This document shows positions 27,807 through 35,872 of a stretch of DNA of 64,000 bases, one piece after another; position 1 is the stretch's first letter; every line of letters starts with the position of its first letter. This DNA is from Pleomorphomonas diazotrophica (GTDB lineage Bacteria > Pseudomonadota > Alphaproteobacteria > Rhizobiales > Pleomorphomonadaceae), in NCBI RefSeq assembly GCF_002844595.1, contig NZ_PJNW01000017.1, forward strand, positions 62,001 to 126,000, written 5' to 3'. Position numbers and translations under genes: made by a program. A model generated the notes under the pieces. It was not told where the DNA came from, made no database searches, and worked only from the letters and a program-made list of their open reading frames with translations.

Positions 27807-28049
27807 ATGAAGCCCGTTTTCATCCAGTTGCAGTGCGCCCCCGGCCGGACCTATGCCGTAGCGGATGCCATATATGCTCTTGAGATCGCGTCGGAGCTCT
27901 ATTCGACGTCGGGCGAATACGATCTTCTGATGAAGGTCTACGTCGATGCGTCTGCTCATGACGACATCGGCAAGTTCATCAACGAGAAGATCTCGTCGAT
28001 TCCGGGCATCGTGCGGACGCTGACGACGCTGACTTTCCGGGCATTCTGA
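27807..28049 (+). CDS. Stand-alone Lrp/AsnC effector-binding (RAM) domain protein
   Basis: An 80-residue protein made only of the AsnC ligand-binding domain (PF01037): MKPVFIQLQCAPGRTYAVAD, then SGEYDLLMKVYV and GIVRTLTTLTFRAF. It lacks the helix-turn-helix of full Lrp/AsnC regulators. Such proteins bind amino acids and can modulate regulators, but the partner here is unknown. ATG 27807 has GGAGGA upstream. Confidence 0.87.
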   Translation: MKPVFIQLQCAPGRTYAVADAIYALEIASELYSTSGEYDLLMKVYVDASAHDDIGKFINEKISSIPGIVRTLTTLTFRAF

Positions 28050-28068
28050 GGAAGAGCGGGATCGCCGG

Positions 28069-28830
28069 TCAGCTGCCGCTGCCGCCCTGGAGCGCCAGCC
28101 GGGTCGCTCCGATGATCGGGCCGGGCAGTCCGTCTTTCTTGGCTTGAACGATGACTGCGAGGCCGGCGGTCCCTTCGGGCGCCACGTCGGCGAGAGGCAG
28201 TTCCAGCGTCATGGCCTCGCCGGACCAGAGGCCCACCACCTGCATGCGGTCGACGACATTGACGTAGGTGACGGCAAGATCACGGTTCTCGCCGGAGGCG
28301 ATGTCCACCGTTTTGGGCGGCAAGTAGCCGGCAATCCATACCGAAGCCTCGCCGTCATAGTCTCTTGGGGGCAGGGTGACGACGATGCGGTCGTTGCTGA
28401 TCCGAGTGGTAATGGCAAGGTCGGGTGTCTCGCCATTGTCGCGCATGACGTCGAGCGACGCGCGAATCTCGTCTTCGCGGCTGCCGATCACCGCGTCACG
28501 GCCGTTGAGCACCACCTGCGGCGTGAAGACGGCGTGATCGAAGCGGGCCTTGGCATACTCTCGCTGGCGACGGGTGAACTCCGGCTTGGCGTAGGTGTCG
28601 CGCCAGCCGAGATAGTCCCAATAATCGACGGCGAAGGTGAGAGCGACGGTATCGGGGTCCTTGGCGAGACGGGCGAGAACCTTATCGGCTGGCGGACAGG
28701 CCGAACAGCCTTGGCTGGTGAACAATTCAACAAGGTCGGCTGCCATGGCACTGCCGCTGCCGACTGCTAATGCGACGCAGCATGATGCCATGCCGCGAGC
28801 AAATCCGCCGAAGGTCCCCCGCCATAACAT
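28069..28830 (-). CDS. DUF1223 thioredoxin-fold protein, exported
   Basis: A 253-residue DUF1223 protein. I chose ATG 28830, which leads into a signal-like hydrophobic stretch ending SAMA; the frame is open further upstream. The domain starts LVELFTSQGCSACPPADKVL with a CxxC (CSAC) in thioredoxin-like position, followed by FAVDYWDYLGW and FTPQVVLNGRDAVIGS. A periplasmic redox role is plausible but unproven for this family. The palindrome at 28916-28936 lies 86 bases upstream. Confidence 0.87.
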   Translation of the reverse strand: MLWRGTFGGFARGMASCCVALAVGSGSAMAADLVELFTSQGCSACPPADKVLARLAKDPDTVALTFAVDYWDYLGWRDTYAKPEFTRRQREYAKARFDHAVFTPQVVLNGRDAVIGSREDEIRASLDVMRDNGETPDLAITTRISNDRIVVTLPPRDYDGEASVWIAGYLPPKTVDIASGENRDLAVTYVNVVDRMQVVGLWSGEAMTLELPLADVAPEGTAGLAVIVQAKKDGLPGPIIGATRLALQGGSGS

Positions 28831-28915
28831 GGTATCCAAGGCCAACCTCTTCGCCTTTGTTCTTTGCTGTGGCAAGGAATACGACAGCAGCGAACGACGA
28901 TCCACTCACGAGTGC

Positions 28916-28936
28916 TTGACCGAACCAATCGGTCAA
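28916..28936. promoter_or_regulatory. Perfect TTGACCGA palindrome, TetR-type operator candidate
   Basis: TTGACCGA-accaa-TCGGTCAA is a perfect inverted repeat with 8-bp arms. It lies between the ridA stop and the DUF1223 start and is not followed by a T-run. The size and GACCGA/TCGGTC arms resemble TetR-family operators. No TetR gene is in the window. Confidence 0.45.
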
Positions 28937-28966
28937 CGCAACGCTCCGGCCGATGATCTCACCGAC

Positions 28967-29350
28967 TCACGCGGGATTTCGGAGGGCAGTAACCTCGATT
29001 TCGATCTTCATTTCCGGGCGAATGAGGCCGGCGACGACCATGGTGGCCGCCGGTCGGATGTTCGCAAACCAGCGCCCGACGACGGAGAACACCGGATCGG
29101 CATAGGCGGCATCGGTGACGATGTAGCGGACGCGAACGACGTCGGACAGAGAAAAACCGACCTCGCCGAGCGCCCGGGCGATGGTGGCCATGGCGTTCTC
29201 GGCCTGTGCCGAGACGTCGTCCGGCATGGTCATGGTCGCATAATCATAGCCGGTGGTGCCCGAGACGAAACACCAGGGGCCGTCGGCGACGGCGCGCGAA
29301 TAGCCGGCAACGGTCTCGAAGGGCGAGCCGGTTGAGATGAGTTTGCGCAT
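28967..29350 (-). CDS. RidA (YjgF/YER057c) family protein lacking the catalytic Arg
   Basis: A 127-residue RidA-superfamily protein. True RidA enzymes deaminate reactive imines using an Arg in a PARS-like motif; here the equivalent position reads RPAATMVVAG, so that Arg appears replaced by Ala. It therefore more likely belongs to a non-RidA Rid subfamily, whose functions are poorly known. A strong terminator from leuD ends just before its start, so it is transcribed separately. Confidence 0.87.
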   Translation of the reverse strand: MRKLISTGSPFETVAGYSRAVADGPWCFVSGTTGYDYATMTMPDDVSAQAENAMATIARALGEVGFSLSDVVRVRYIVTDAAYADPVFSVVGRWFANIRPAATMVVAGLIRPEMKIEIEVTALRNPA

Positions 29351-29361
29351 GGGAGCTCTCG

Positions 29362-29390
29362 CAGAAAAACGCCCTCCCAGGGGAGGGCGG
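29362..29390 (-). terminator. Rho-independent terminator of leuD
   Basis: On the minus strand a GCCCTCCC / GGGAGGGC stem with a tiny loop is followed by GTTTTTCTG. It begins 13 bases after the leuD stop and ends 12 bases before the ridA start. Confidence 0.8.
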
Positions 29391-29402
29391 TTCTGGAAGA
29401 TA

Positions 29403-30008
29403 TCAGGCCCAGGGATGAACGGTGGCGTTCTTCGCCTCGAAGGCGGCGATCTCCGACGCCTTCTCGAGCGTCAGGCCGATATCATCGAGGCCGTTCAGCA
29501 GGCAATGCTTCTTGAACGGATCGATGTCGAAGGACACCGCACCGCCGTCCGGGCCCTTGATGACCTGATTGACGAGGTCGACGGTCAGCGTGGCGTTGGC
29601 GCCGCGCTCGGCGTCGTCCATCAGCTTCTTGAGGTCCTCGGGCGAGACCACGATCGGCAGAATGCCGTTCTTGAAGCAGTTGTTGTAGAAGATGTCGGCG
29701 AAGCTCGTGGAGATGACGCAGCGGATGCCGAAGTCGAGGAGCGCCCAGGGAGCATGCTCGCGCGAGGAGCCGCAGCCGAAGTTGTCGCCGGCCACCAGGA
29801 TCTCCGCCTTGCGCCAGGCGTCCTTGTTGAGCACGAAGTCGGGGTTCTCCGAGCCGTCTTCGCGATAGCGCATCTCCGAGAACAGGCCCTTGCCGAGGCC
29901 CGTGCGCTTGATGGTCTTGAGATACTGCTTGGGGATGATCATGTCGGTGTCGATGTTGAGGATCGGCAGCGGCGCGGCCACCCCGGTGAGCACGTCGAAT
30001 TTCTGCAT
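29403..30008 (-). CDS. leuD: 3-isopropylmalate dehydratase small subunit
   Basis: The small (swivel-domain) subunit that with LeuC isomerises isopropylmalate in leucine synthesis. It has 201 residues from ATG 30008: [44 protein letters not shown] and [10 protein letters not shown] are all canonical. The frame stays open far upstream into argC territory, but that is a shadow. It follows argC by 26 bases and is probably cotranscribed. leuC is not in the window. Confidence 0.95.
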   Translation of the reverse strand: MQKFDVLTGVAAPLPILNIDTDMIIPKQYLKTIKRTGLGKGLFSEMRYREDGSENPDFVLNKDAWRKAEILVAGDNFGCGSSREHAPWALLDFGIRCVISTSFADIFYNNCFKNGILPIVVSPEDLKKLMDDAERGANATLTVDLVNQVIKGPDGGAVSFDIDPFKKHCLLNGLDDIGLTLEKASEIAAFEAKNATVHPWA

Positions 30009-30034
30009 GATCTGTCCTTTCCCGAAGCGAGCTG

Positions 30035-30982
30035 TCAGGCGGGGATGAGGCCGGTCGCGGCCGGCCGTCCCAGCATCAGGTTGAGGTTCTGCACGGCGGC
30101 GCCGGAGGCACCCTTGCCGAGGTTGTCGTAGAGCGAAACGATCAGCGCCTCGTCGCCGGCGGCATCGGTGAAGACAAAGAGGCGCATCTCGTTGGTGCCG
30201 TTGAGGGTTCGCGGATCGAGGCCGGGGAGGCGCTCGATCGCCTCGAAGGGCATCACCTTGACGAAGGTCTCGCCGGCATAGCGGTCGGCCAGCAGCTCGT
30301 GGATCGCCCGTGCCGTGAGGCCAGGCGCCACCGCCCAGAGGCGAAGCGGCACGAAGGTCAGCATGCCCTGCGCGAAATTGCCCACCGACGGCTGGAACTG
30401 CGGCGCGTGGCTGAGGCCGGTGTAGGCGGCCATCTCCGGTAGATGCTTGTGCTTGAAGGTGAGGCCGTAGGGCATCAATGGGGCGGGATCGGCGGCGGAG
30501 ACGTAATCTTCCACCATCTTGCGTCCGCCGCCGGAATAGCCGGACACGCCGTTGTAGGTCAGCGGCGCGTCGGCGGGCAAAAGGCCGGCATCGATCAGCG
30601 GGCGAATGCCGGCGATCAGGCCCTGCGGCCAGCAGCCCGGATTGGAGACGCGCTTTGACCCGGCAATCGTCTCGGCCTGGTCCTTGGCCATTTCGGCAAA
30701 ACCATAGGCCCAGCCGGGCGTCACGCGGTGTGCGGTGGAAGCGTCGATAACGGCCGTGCGATCGTTGTCGATGAGGCTTACCGACTCTTTCGCAGCGTCG
30801 TCGGGCAGGCAGAGAATGGCGACGTCGGCGGCGTTGAGCAGCCGGCGGCGTTCGTCCATGTCCTTGCGCTTGTCCGGGTCGATGGTCAGCAGATCGATGT
30901 CGTCGCGGGCGGCGAGACGGTCGCGGATCTGAAGGCCGGTGGTGCCTGCTTCGCCGTCGATGTAGATCTTCGCCCGCGTCAT
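30035..30982 (-). CDS. argC: N-acetyl-gamma-glutamyl-phosphate reductase, type 2
   Basis: An NADPH-dependent reductase of arginine synthesis. It has 315 residues from ATG 30982, the shorter type 2 family (TIGR01851). The nucleotide loop is [10 protein letters not shown] (8-17), the catalytic Cys lies in SNPGCWPQG near residue 117, and [10 protein letters not shown] is also diagnostic. It precedes leuD by 26 bases. With argG and argJ in this window, three arginine genes are present but dispersed. Confidence 0.94.
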   Translation of the reverse strand: MTRAKIYIDGEAGTTGLQIRDRLAARDDIDLLTIDPDKRKDMDERRRLLNAADVAILCLPDDAAKESVSLIDNDRTAVIDASTAHRVTPGWAYGFAEMAKDQAETIAGSKRVSNPGCWPQGLIAGIRPLIDAGLLPADAPLTYNGVSGYSGGGRKMVEDYVSAADPAPLMPYGLTFKHKHLPEMAAYTGLSHAPQFQPSVGNFAQGMLTFVPLRLWAVAPGLTARAIHELLADRYAGETFVKVMPFEAIERLPGLDPRTLNGTNEMRLFVFTDAAGDEALIVSLYDNLGKGASGAAVQNLNLMLGRPAATGLIPA

Positions 30983-31129
30983 GGTCGTTGCCCGGAACTG
31001 GCCGGCTGCTGCCGGCACGTGTTGGAAAGTCCGCCGCGGCGGGGCCGGGCGGAGTGCCGAGAGGCTTTACCATCATCGGTCGCTGCTGTCATGCGCCTTG
31101 AACAGCGTCAAGGGCCAGCGCAGCCGGGT

Positions 31130-31267
31130 TCAGGCCGGCAGGATGTAGGTGACCGCGAGATAGGCGCAAAGGCCGACGGCCAGCACCAGCGCCAACCCGC
31201 GTGCGATCTTGCGCGCGAAGATGACATCGGGATCGTCGTTGTCGTTGGCGGGGTCGTCGAACTGCAT
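31130..31267 (-). CDS. Small single-pass membrane protein of unknown function
   Basis: A 45-residue protein with an acidic N-terminus (MQFDDPANDNDDPDV) and one membrane helix (ALVLAVGLCAYLAVTYIL). The length, charge layout and a plausible promoter 30 bases upstream make it believable. The frame continues upstream to 31870, but that part is antisense to thpR. I do not recognise a family. Confidence 0.55.
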   Translation of the reverse strand: MQFDDPANDNDDPDVIFARKIARGLALVLAVGLCAYLAVTYILPA

Positions 31268-31296
31268 GGCTCCGGCCCGTGGAGTGGTCTCGCCTG

Positions 31297-31324
31297 TATA
31301 TAATCGCCCCGGCGGCCGGGCCAA
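31297..31324 (-). promoter_or_regulatory. Candidate sigma-70 promoter for the small membrane protein
   Basis: On the minus strand TTGGCC is followed after 16 bases by TATATA. The -10 box lies 30 bases upstream of the ATG at 31267. The -35 is only a partial match. Confidence 0.35.
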
Positions 31325-31444
31325 GCGAACAAAAGGGCTTGCATCGGGGTTGACCTTTGGCCGACCCTTGAGATGCCCCTTCCGCCCGGTCCGGCGATTC
31401 CTCTCCGGAGGGCCGTGCCGGACGGCAACGCCGATGAGGTTGCC

Positions 31445-31984
31445 ATGGCCAGGCTGTTCACCGCCCTCGAAATACCCGCCACGGCCGGCTTCCACCTGTC
31501 GCTCCTGAAAGGCGGCCTGCCCGGCGCGCGCTGGATCGACCCGGCCAACTATCACGTGACGCTGCGCTTCATCGGCGATATCGATCACCGCACCGCCGAC
31601 GAGGTTGCCGCCGCGCTCGACCGCGTCTATCGACCGCCCTTCGAGCTCAGCCTCAGGGGGCTGCACTGCTTTGCCTCGGGGCGCGTGCCGCACTCGCTGG
31701 CCGTCAAGGTGGAGCCGACCGAGCAGTTGATCGAACTGCAGGCCGAACACGAGCGCATCATCCAGCGGCTCGGCCTGCCGGCCGAAGGGCGGCGCTACAT
31801 TCCGCACGTCACCCTGGCCCGCTTCAAGGGCACCACCTCGACCGACGTCGCCCGCTGGCTGTCGGAGCATGGTGACTTCGTCGGCCCGCGCTTCCCGGTC
31901 GACCGCTTCGTGCTCTATTCGTCGCGCGCGTCGGTGGGCGGCGGCCCCTATCTCGTCGAGGAAGCCTATCCGCTGGCCGCCTGA
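31445..31984 (+). CDS. thpR: RNA 2',3'-cyclic phosphodiesterase
   Basis: A 179-residue 2H phosphoesterase (LigT/ThpR), which opens 2',3'-cyclic phosphates on RNA. Both catalytic tetrapeptides are present: HVTL at 37-40 and a second HVTL in YIPHVTLARF near residue 120. ATG 31445 matches the family start (MARLFTALEIP). It converges with the tyrosine-phosphatase remnant, overlapping its end by 19 bases. Confidence 0.92.
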   Translation: MARLFTALEIPATAGFHLSLLKGGLPGARWIDPANYHVTLRFIGDIDHRTADEVAAALDRVYRPPFELSLRGLHCFASGRVPHSLAVKVEPTEQLIELQAEHERIIQRLGLPAEGRRYIPHVTLARFKGTTSTDVARWLSEHGDFVGPRFPVDRFVLYSSRASVGGGPYLVEEAYPLAA

Positions 31985-32322
31985 TCCATTTCAGGCGCGC
32001 AGCTTGTCCACGAAGCCTTCGGTGCGAGGCGGCGGAGATCTGCGACATTCTGTCGGTCCATGCCGACGATCAGGTCGAAGTCGGAGAAGTCGGCTGTCCT
32101 GACCTGACGGGCGCGTAGCGGCATCAGGTCGACGCCATGCTTGCGCGCGGCGGCGATGGTGCGGCGATCGGGCGGTTCGCCGGCATGCCAGCCGCCGGTG
32201 CCGGCGCTGTCGACGCGGATGCGGTTGGCGAGGCCGGCGGCCGCGAGATGGTTCAGCATCAGCCCTTCGGCGGTGGGCGACCGGCAGATGTTGCCAAGGC
32301 AGACGAACAGGATGGAACGCAA
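31966..32322 (-). CDS. Low-molecular-weight protein-tyrosine phosphatase, C-terminally truncated (probable pseudogene)
   Basis: The N-terminal two-thirds is a normal LMW-PTP: the P-loop CLGNICRSP (Cys8, Arg14) and VDSAGTGGWHAGEPPDRR are intact. TTG 32322 with AGAGGA upstream is the start. After NVADLRRLAP the frame runs into KASWTSCAPEMDQAASG, unlike the family, and ends at 118 residues instead of about 155. The DPY loop with the general-acid Asp is absent. In another frame the same DNA reads EGFVDKLRA-stop, a plausible true C-terminus, so an out-of-frame deletion of about 100 bases seems to have removed the segment between. The product should be catalytically crippled. Confidence 0.7.
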   Translation of the reverse strand: MRSILFVCLGNICRSPTAEGLMLNHLAAAGLANRIRVDSAGTGGWHAGEPPDRRTIAAARKHGVDLMPLRARQVRTADFSDFDLIVGMDRQNVADLRRLAPKASWTSCAPEMDQAASG

Positions 32323-32426
32323 CGGTCTCGGTCCTCTTTGGGAGAGGGGGTTTTCGCCGCGCCGTGGCTTGCGGTCAAGATGATCCCGACCAATAGTCGG
32401 CATTCCCAAGATCGGAGTGTGCCGAC

Positions 32427-33065
32427 ATGGACTTTCTGCCGACGATGAGCGTGCTCGTCGCCTATACGCTGGCGGTTCTGGCGCTCAACTACACGCCCGG
32501 GCCCGATATGGCGATGTTCGTCGGCACGGCGATCACCCGCGGCCGGCGGGCGGGCATCGCGGCCTTTCTCGGAACCAGCACCGGCATTCTCGTCCATACG
32601 CTTCTGGTCACCTTCGGCCTTGCGGCGCTGCTGGCCGCCTCGCCCCTCGCCTTCGACGCGCTCAAGGTGATCGGCGCGCTCTATCTGTTCTACGTCGCCG
32701 TCGGCGCCATCCGTCACGGCAGCCGCTTTGCGCCGGAAGGCGGAGCGTTGCCGCCCGAGCCGGCCGCCCGGCTCTATCTGAAGGGGCTCGCCGTCAACGT
32801 GCTGAACCCCAAGGTCGCGCTGTTCTTCCTGACCTTCCTGCCGCAGTTCGTCGAGCCGGGCGACCCAGCCGCTCGTGGCAAATTGCTCTTTCTCGGTCTG
32901 TGGTTCCTCCTGGTGTCGACCTTGTCGACCCTGCCCCTGATCCTGGGGGCGAGCGGCGTCGCCGCCTTTCTCAAGGCGCGGCCGCGGGCGATGCGGACCA
33001 TCGACTATGTTTTCGCCGGGGTGATGGGCGCCTTCGCGGTGAAGCTCGTCACCGCCCGTCTTTAG
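32427..33065 (+). CDS. LysE family amino-acid exporter
   Basis: A 212-residue LysE/RhtB translocator with about six membrane segments. LNYTPGPDMAMFVGTAITRG is the family N-terminal signature, and LNPKVALFFLTFLPQFV the central one. It exports an amino acid or related metabolite of unknown identity. Its last 17 bases overlap the convergent membrane protein gene at 33049. A second LysE-type gene occurs at 41500. Confidence 0.9.
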   Translation: MDFLPTMSVLVAYTLAVLALNYTPGPDMAMFVGTAITRGRRAGIAAFLGTSTGILVHTLLVTFGLAALLAASPLAFDALKVIGALYLFYVAVGAIRHGSRFAPEGGALPPEPAARLYLKGLAVNVLNPKVALFFLTFLPQFVEPGDPAARGKLLFLGLWFLLVSTLSTLPLILGASGVAAFLKARPRAMRTIDYVFAGVMGAFAVKLVTARL

Positions 33066-33507
33066 GCTCACGTGGCCGGGTCAGGAAGACGCCGTCGACG
33101 CCGGCCATGCGGCCGGCCACCAGCCAGTAGACGAAGCCGCCGACAAAACCGGCTGCGACGAGAATGGCGATCTGTCGCGGCTCGCCTTGCAGCGACCGCA
33201 TCATCGGCGCCAGGCCGAGGGACGGCAGGAGACCGAGAAAGCCACCGGCAAGCAGGTAGATCAGCGCGGTGCGCAGGCGAAACACCTCGGTGACCAGGAT
33301 GACCACCGCCCACGGGGCGAGTGCCATGGAGCCGAGATAGCTGGCGGTCATGGCGGCACTGATGCCGAAACTGCCCCAGAACCATGCGCTATCGGCCGGG
33401 TCGGCGGGCATGAAGCCGACCGAAGCGGTCAGCATGAACACGGCGGCGGCGGCCACCGCCAGGATGAAGCCGATCAGCGCGGCAAAGATCCGGCCGATCG
33501 CCCGCAT
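33049..33507 (-). CDS. Membrane protein of unknown function downstream of rlmN
   Basis: A 152-residue protein with about four membrane helices (IFAALIGFILAVAAAAVFML; a segment around FGISAAMTASYLGSMALAPW; TALIYLLAGGFLGLLPSLGL; IAILVAAGFVGGFVYWLVAG). Its ATG overlaps the rlmN stop by one base, so it is translationally coupled to rlmN. I recognise no assigned family. The 3' end overlaps the LysE gene by 17 bases in convergent orientation. Confidence 0.78.
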   Translation of the reverse strand: MRAIGRIFAALIGFILAVAAAAVFMLTASVGFMPADPADSAWFWGSFGISAAMTASYLGSMALAPWAVVILVTEVFRLRTALIYLLAGGFLGLLPSLGLAPMMRSLQGEPRQIAILVAAGFVGGFVYWLVAGRMAGVDGVFLTRPREPKDGR

Positions 33508-34754
33508 CAGTCCTCTCCGTGGCCGGCCACCATGGCGCGCATGGCAAGGTCGGATTCGCTGAGGCCCATTTCGAGCCTCAGACGCTCGGTCTTCCTCAAA
33601 CGCTCGCTCTCGCTCTTCAACTGGCCACAGGCGGCGGCGATGTCGCGGCCGCGCGGCGTGCGGATCGGCGAAGCATAGCCGGCGTCGTTGACGAACTGGG
33701 CGAAGGCCTCGATCGTTTCCCAGTCGGAGCACTCGTAGGCGGTGCCCGGCCAGGGGTTGAAGGGGATGAGGTTGATCTTGGCCGGAATGCCCTTGAGCAG
33801 CTTCACGAGGTCGCGGGCGTCTTCCAGGCTGTCGTTGACGCCCTTCAGCATCACATACTCGAAGGTGATGCGGCGCGCATTCGACAGGCCGGGATAGGCG
33901 CGGCAGGCGTCCATCAGCTCTTTCAGCGGATATTTCTTGTTGATCGGCACCAGGACGTTGCGCAGGTCGTCGCGCACGGCATGCAGCGAGATCGCCAGCA
34001 TGCAGCCGATCTCCTCGCCGGTACGAGCGATGTTCGGCACCATGCCGGAGGTGGAGAGCGTGACGCGACGCTTCGATAGCGACAGTCCGTCGCCGTCCAT
34101 GATGATGTGGAGCGCCTGCTTGACGGCATCGAAATTGTAGAGCGGCTCGCCCATGCCCATCATGACGACATTGGACACGAGGCGCCCCTCGCTCGGAATG
34201 GCCGCTTCGGCGTTGGGTGCCACGTCCGGATAGTCGCCGAGCCGGTCGCGGGCGATCAACACCTGCGCGACGATTTCCTCGGCGGTGAGGTTGCGTACCA
34301 GCATCTGCGTGCCGGTGTGGCAGAAGGCGCAGTTGAGCGTGCAGCCGACCTGCGAGGAGACGCAGAGCGTGCCGCGACCCTCTTCGGGAATGTAGACGGT
34401 CTCGACCTCCACCGGCTTGCCGGCGCCGCGCGAGGGGAAGCGCAACAGCCACTTGCGCGTACCGTCGGCCGAAACCTGTTCGGTGACAATTTCCGGCCGG
34501 CCGACCACATAGGCGGCGTCGAGGCGGGCGCGCAGGTCCTTGGCGACGTTGGTCATCGCCGAGAACTCGCGCACGCCGCGCACGTAGATCCAGTGCCAGA
34601 GCTGGGTGACTCGCATCCGGAGCTGCCGCTCCTCGACGCCGATGGCGAGGAGGGCTTTCGCCATCTCGACGCGCGTCATGCCGACGAGCGACGGCTTTTC
34701 CGTCGCGACGGCGGGCGAGGCGGCAACAGGGCTGTGGTCGATGAGGGTCGACAT
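33507..34754 (-). CDS. rlmN: Dual-specificity RNA methyltransferase RlmN
   Basis: A radical-SAM enzyme that methylates A2503 of 23S rRNA and A37 of some tRNAs. It has 415 residues. The CxxxCxxC cluster is C138, C142, C145 ([13 protein letters not shown]), and the second catalytic Cys lies in [10 protein letters not shown] near residue 340. [16 protein letters not shown] is characteristic. It is the first gene of a two-gene unit with the membrane protein at 33049. The 367 bases upstream hold the repeat array at 34939-35120. Confidence 0.95.
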   Translation of the reverse strand: MSTLIDHSPVAASPAVATEKPSLVGMTRVEMAKALLAIGVEERQLRMRVTQLWHWIYVRGVREFSAMTNVAKDLRARLDAAYVVGRPEIVTEQVSADGTRKWLLRFPSRGAGKPVEVETVYIPEEGRGTLCVSSQVGCTLNCAFCHTGTQMLVRNLTAEEIVAQVLIARDRLGDYPDVAPNAEAAIPSEGRLVSNVVMMGMGEPLYNFDAVKQALHIIMDGDGLSLSKRRVTLSTSGMVPNIARTGEEIGCMLAISLHAVRDDLRNVLVPINKKYPLKELMDACRAYPGLSNARRITFEYVMLKGVNDSLEDARDLVKLLKGIPAKINLIPFNPWPGTAYECSDWETIEAFAQFVNDAGYASPIRTPRGRDIAAACGQLKSESERLRKTERLRLEMGLSESDLAMRAMVAGHGED

Positions 34755-34908
34755 GGGCGTTCGGTCGGTCCTGATGAGGTTGGAAGGCGAAAAATGTCCG
34801 CCTCAAAAGCAAGAACGGCCGCGGACGTCACCGTCCCGACCGTTCCCGGTTATGCGAAGCTATAGCAGAAACCAGACCGGAACCCAAGCCAGCGGCGGCA
34901 AAGCAGCC

Positions 34909-34926
34909 GTCCTGCTGACGCAGGAC
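34909..34926. repeat. Perfect hairpin preceding repeat copy A
   Basis: GTCCTGC-tgac-GCAGGAC is a perfect 7-bp hairpin, 12 bases before repeat copy A and followed by TCTATTTA. A different but equally perfect hairpin (52967-52991) stands in the same position before copy C, so it may belong to the element. Confidence 0.4.
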
Positions 34927-34938
34927 TCTATTTACGGC

Positions 34939-35060
34939 CTCAATCGCCGGCGGGCGTCCCGCCCTTGGCTCTCGCTCCGCTTCCGTCTTTCGGGCTTTGC
35001 CACGAAAGACCCGCTACGCGCGGCGCCGCTTGGCGCCGGAAGCCGCCGATGGCGGCTTCG
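34939..35060. repeat. Intergenic palindromic repeat, copy A
   Basis: A 122-base block shared with copy C (53008-53134). Common segments, in order, are CTCARTCGCCGGCGGGC, GCCCTT, GCTCCGCTT, GCGCGGCGCCGCTTGGCGCCG and AAGCCGCC...GGCGGCTTC. It folds into hairpins: GTCTTTCG/CGAAAGAC in the middle and GAAGCCGCC/GGCGGCTTC at the right end. It lies in the non-coding region between rlmN and the IalB-family gene. Confidence 0.75.
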
Positions 35061-35073
35061 AGTTCATGCTGGC

Positions 35074-35120
35074 CTCAGTCGCCGGCGGGACTCCGCTTGG
35101 CGCCGGAAACCGCTTCGCGG
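35074..35120. repeat. Intergenic palindromic repeat, internally deleted copy B
   Basis: Begins CTCAGTCGCCGGCGGGA and jumps directly to CTCCGCTTGGCGCCGGAAACCG, matching the two ends of copy A and lacking its middle. It ends one base before the stop codon of the IalB-family gene (minus strand). Confidence 0.65.
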
Positions 35121-35121
35121 C

Positions 35122-35646
35122 TTACTGGCACTCGCCGTCGATGCGCTTCAGGGCGGCGCTGACGCCCTTCAGCGAATAGGTATCGGTGGTGACGGTGCCA
35201 CGGCGCGACGTACCGGTGATCACCATCTCCGAGCCGCCACGCATGGCGGTGATGAAGCGGTTTTCCTCGGCGGGGTTGTCGACCCAGGCGCCCTGGTCCT
35301 TGGTGTACATGCTGAAGGTGGCGTCGCCGATCTTGACGGTGGTCTTGGAGCCTTCCTTGTAGGGATAGCCTGTTATCACCGAGATCTCATGCTTGACGCC
35401 TTCCTTCGGGCGATTGGTGATGAACATGAACACCGGGTCACGGTTGACGCCCTGCGGCAGCGTGGTGGTCGGCTGCGTCGCCGCGTAGCAAACCTTGGCG
35501 CCGGCATTGTTGTAGGTGTAGGTGGCCCAGCTCTCGAACGTCTGGAGCGGCGTGGGCGCCTTGGTCTGCTGCTGCTGGGCGCCGGCGAGGGTCGTCGCGC
35601 CGAGCAGCAGTGCGACGGCCAAGCCGAGGGTGCGTGCGTTCGTCAT
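35122..35646 (-). CDS. Invasion-associated locus B (IalB) family protein
   Basis: A 174-residue exported protein with signal peptide 1-23 (LLLGATTLAGA) and the IalB domain (PF06776): FESWATYTYNNAGAKVCYAA, then GYPYKEGSKTTVKIGD. IalB was described in Bartonella erythrocyte invasion, but homologues are widespread in free-living Hyphomicrobiales, where the role is unclear. Palindromic repeats immediately follow its stop. Confidence 0.88.
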   Translation of the reverse strand: MTNARTLGLAVALLLGATTLAGAQQQQTKAPTPLQTFESWATYTYNNAGAKVCYAATQPTTTLPQGVNRDPVFMFITNRPKEGVKHEISVITGYPYKEGSKTTVKIGDATFSMYTKDQGAWVDNPAEENRFITAMRGGSEMVITGTSRRGTVTTDTYSLKGVSAALKRIDGECQ

Positions 35647-35872
35647 CTAATCACCTTGGGTCTTGTCGTGGGACACGGATGCGCCCACCGAGGCGGTCCG
35701 CATGAAGCCTAAGGGAAACGTTAAGGCGTCATGGTTACCAAAGTGTTGCTCCGGCGTTTCGATCTGTCGGGCAAGGACGGCCATGGGCGCTTCACGTTAT
35801 CGCGGCGCGAGGCTTGGCTGGAAATCGGGCGACAATGCGGCCGGTCGTCCGTTGCCTTTCCGGTTCCACGAG

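Noticed and set aside
29403-31076. A single 557-codon minus-strand frame spanning leuD and part of argC
   Set aside because: Only the last 201 codons match leuD; the rest is argC read in the wrong frame. There is no fusion.
33049-34812. A 587-codon frame joining the 152-residue membrane protein to sequence upstream
   Set aside because: The upstream part is rlmN in another frame. The membrane protein has its own ATG overlapping the rlmN stop.
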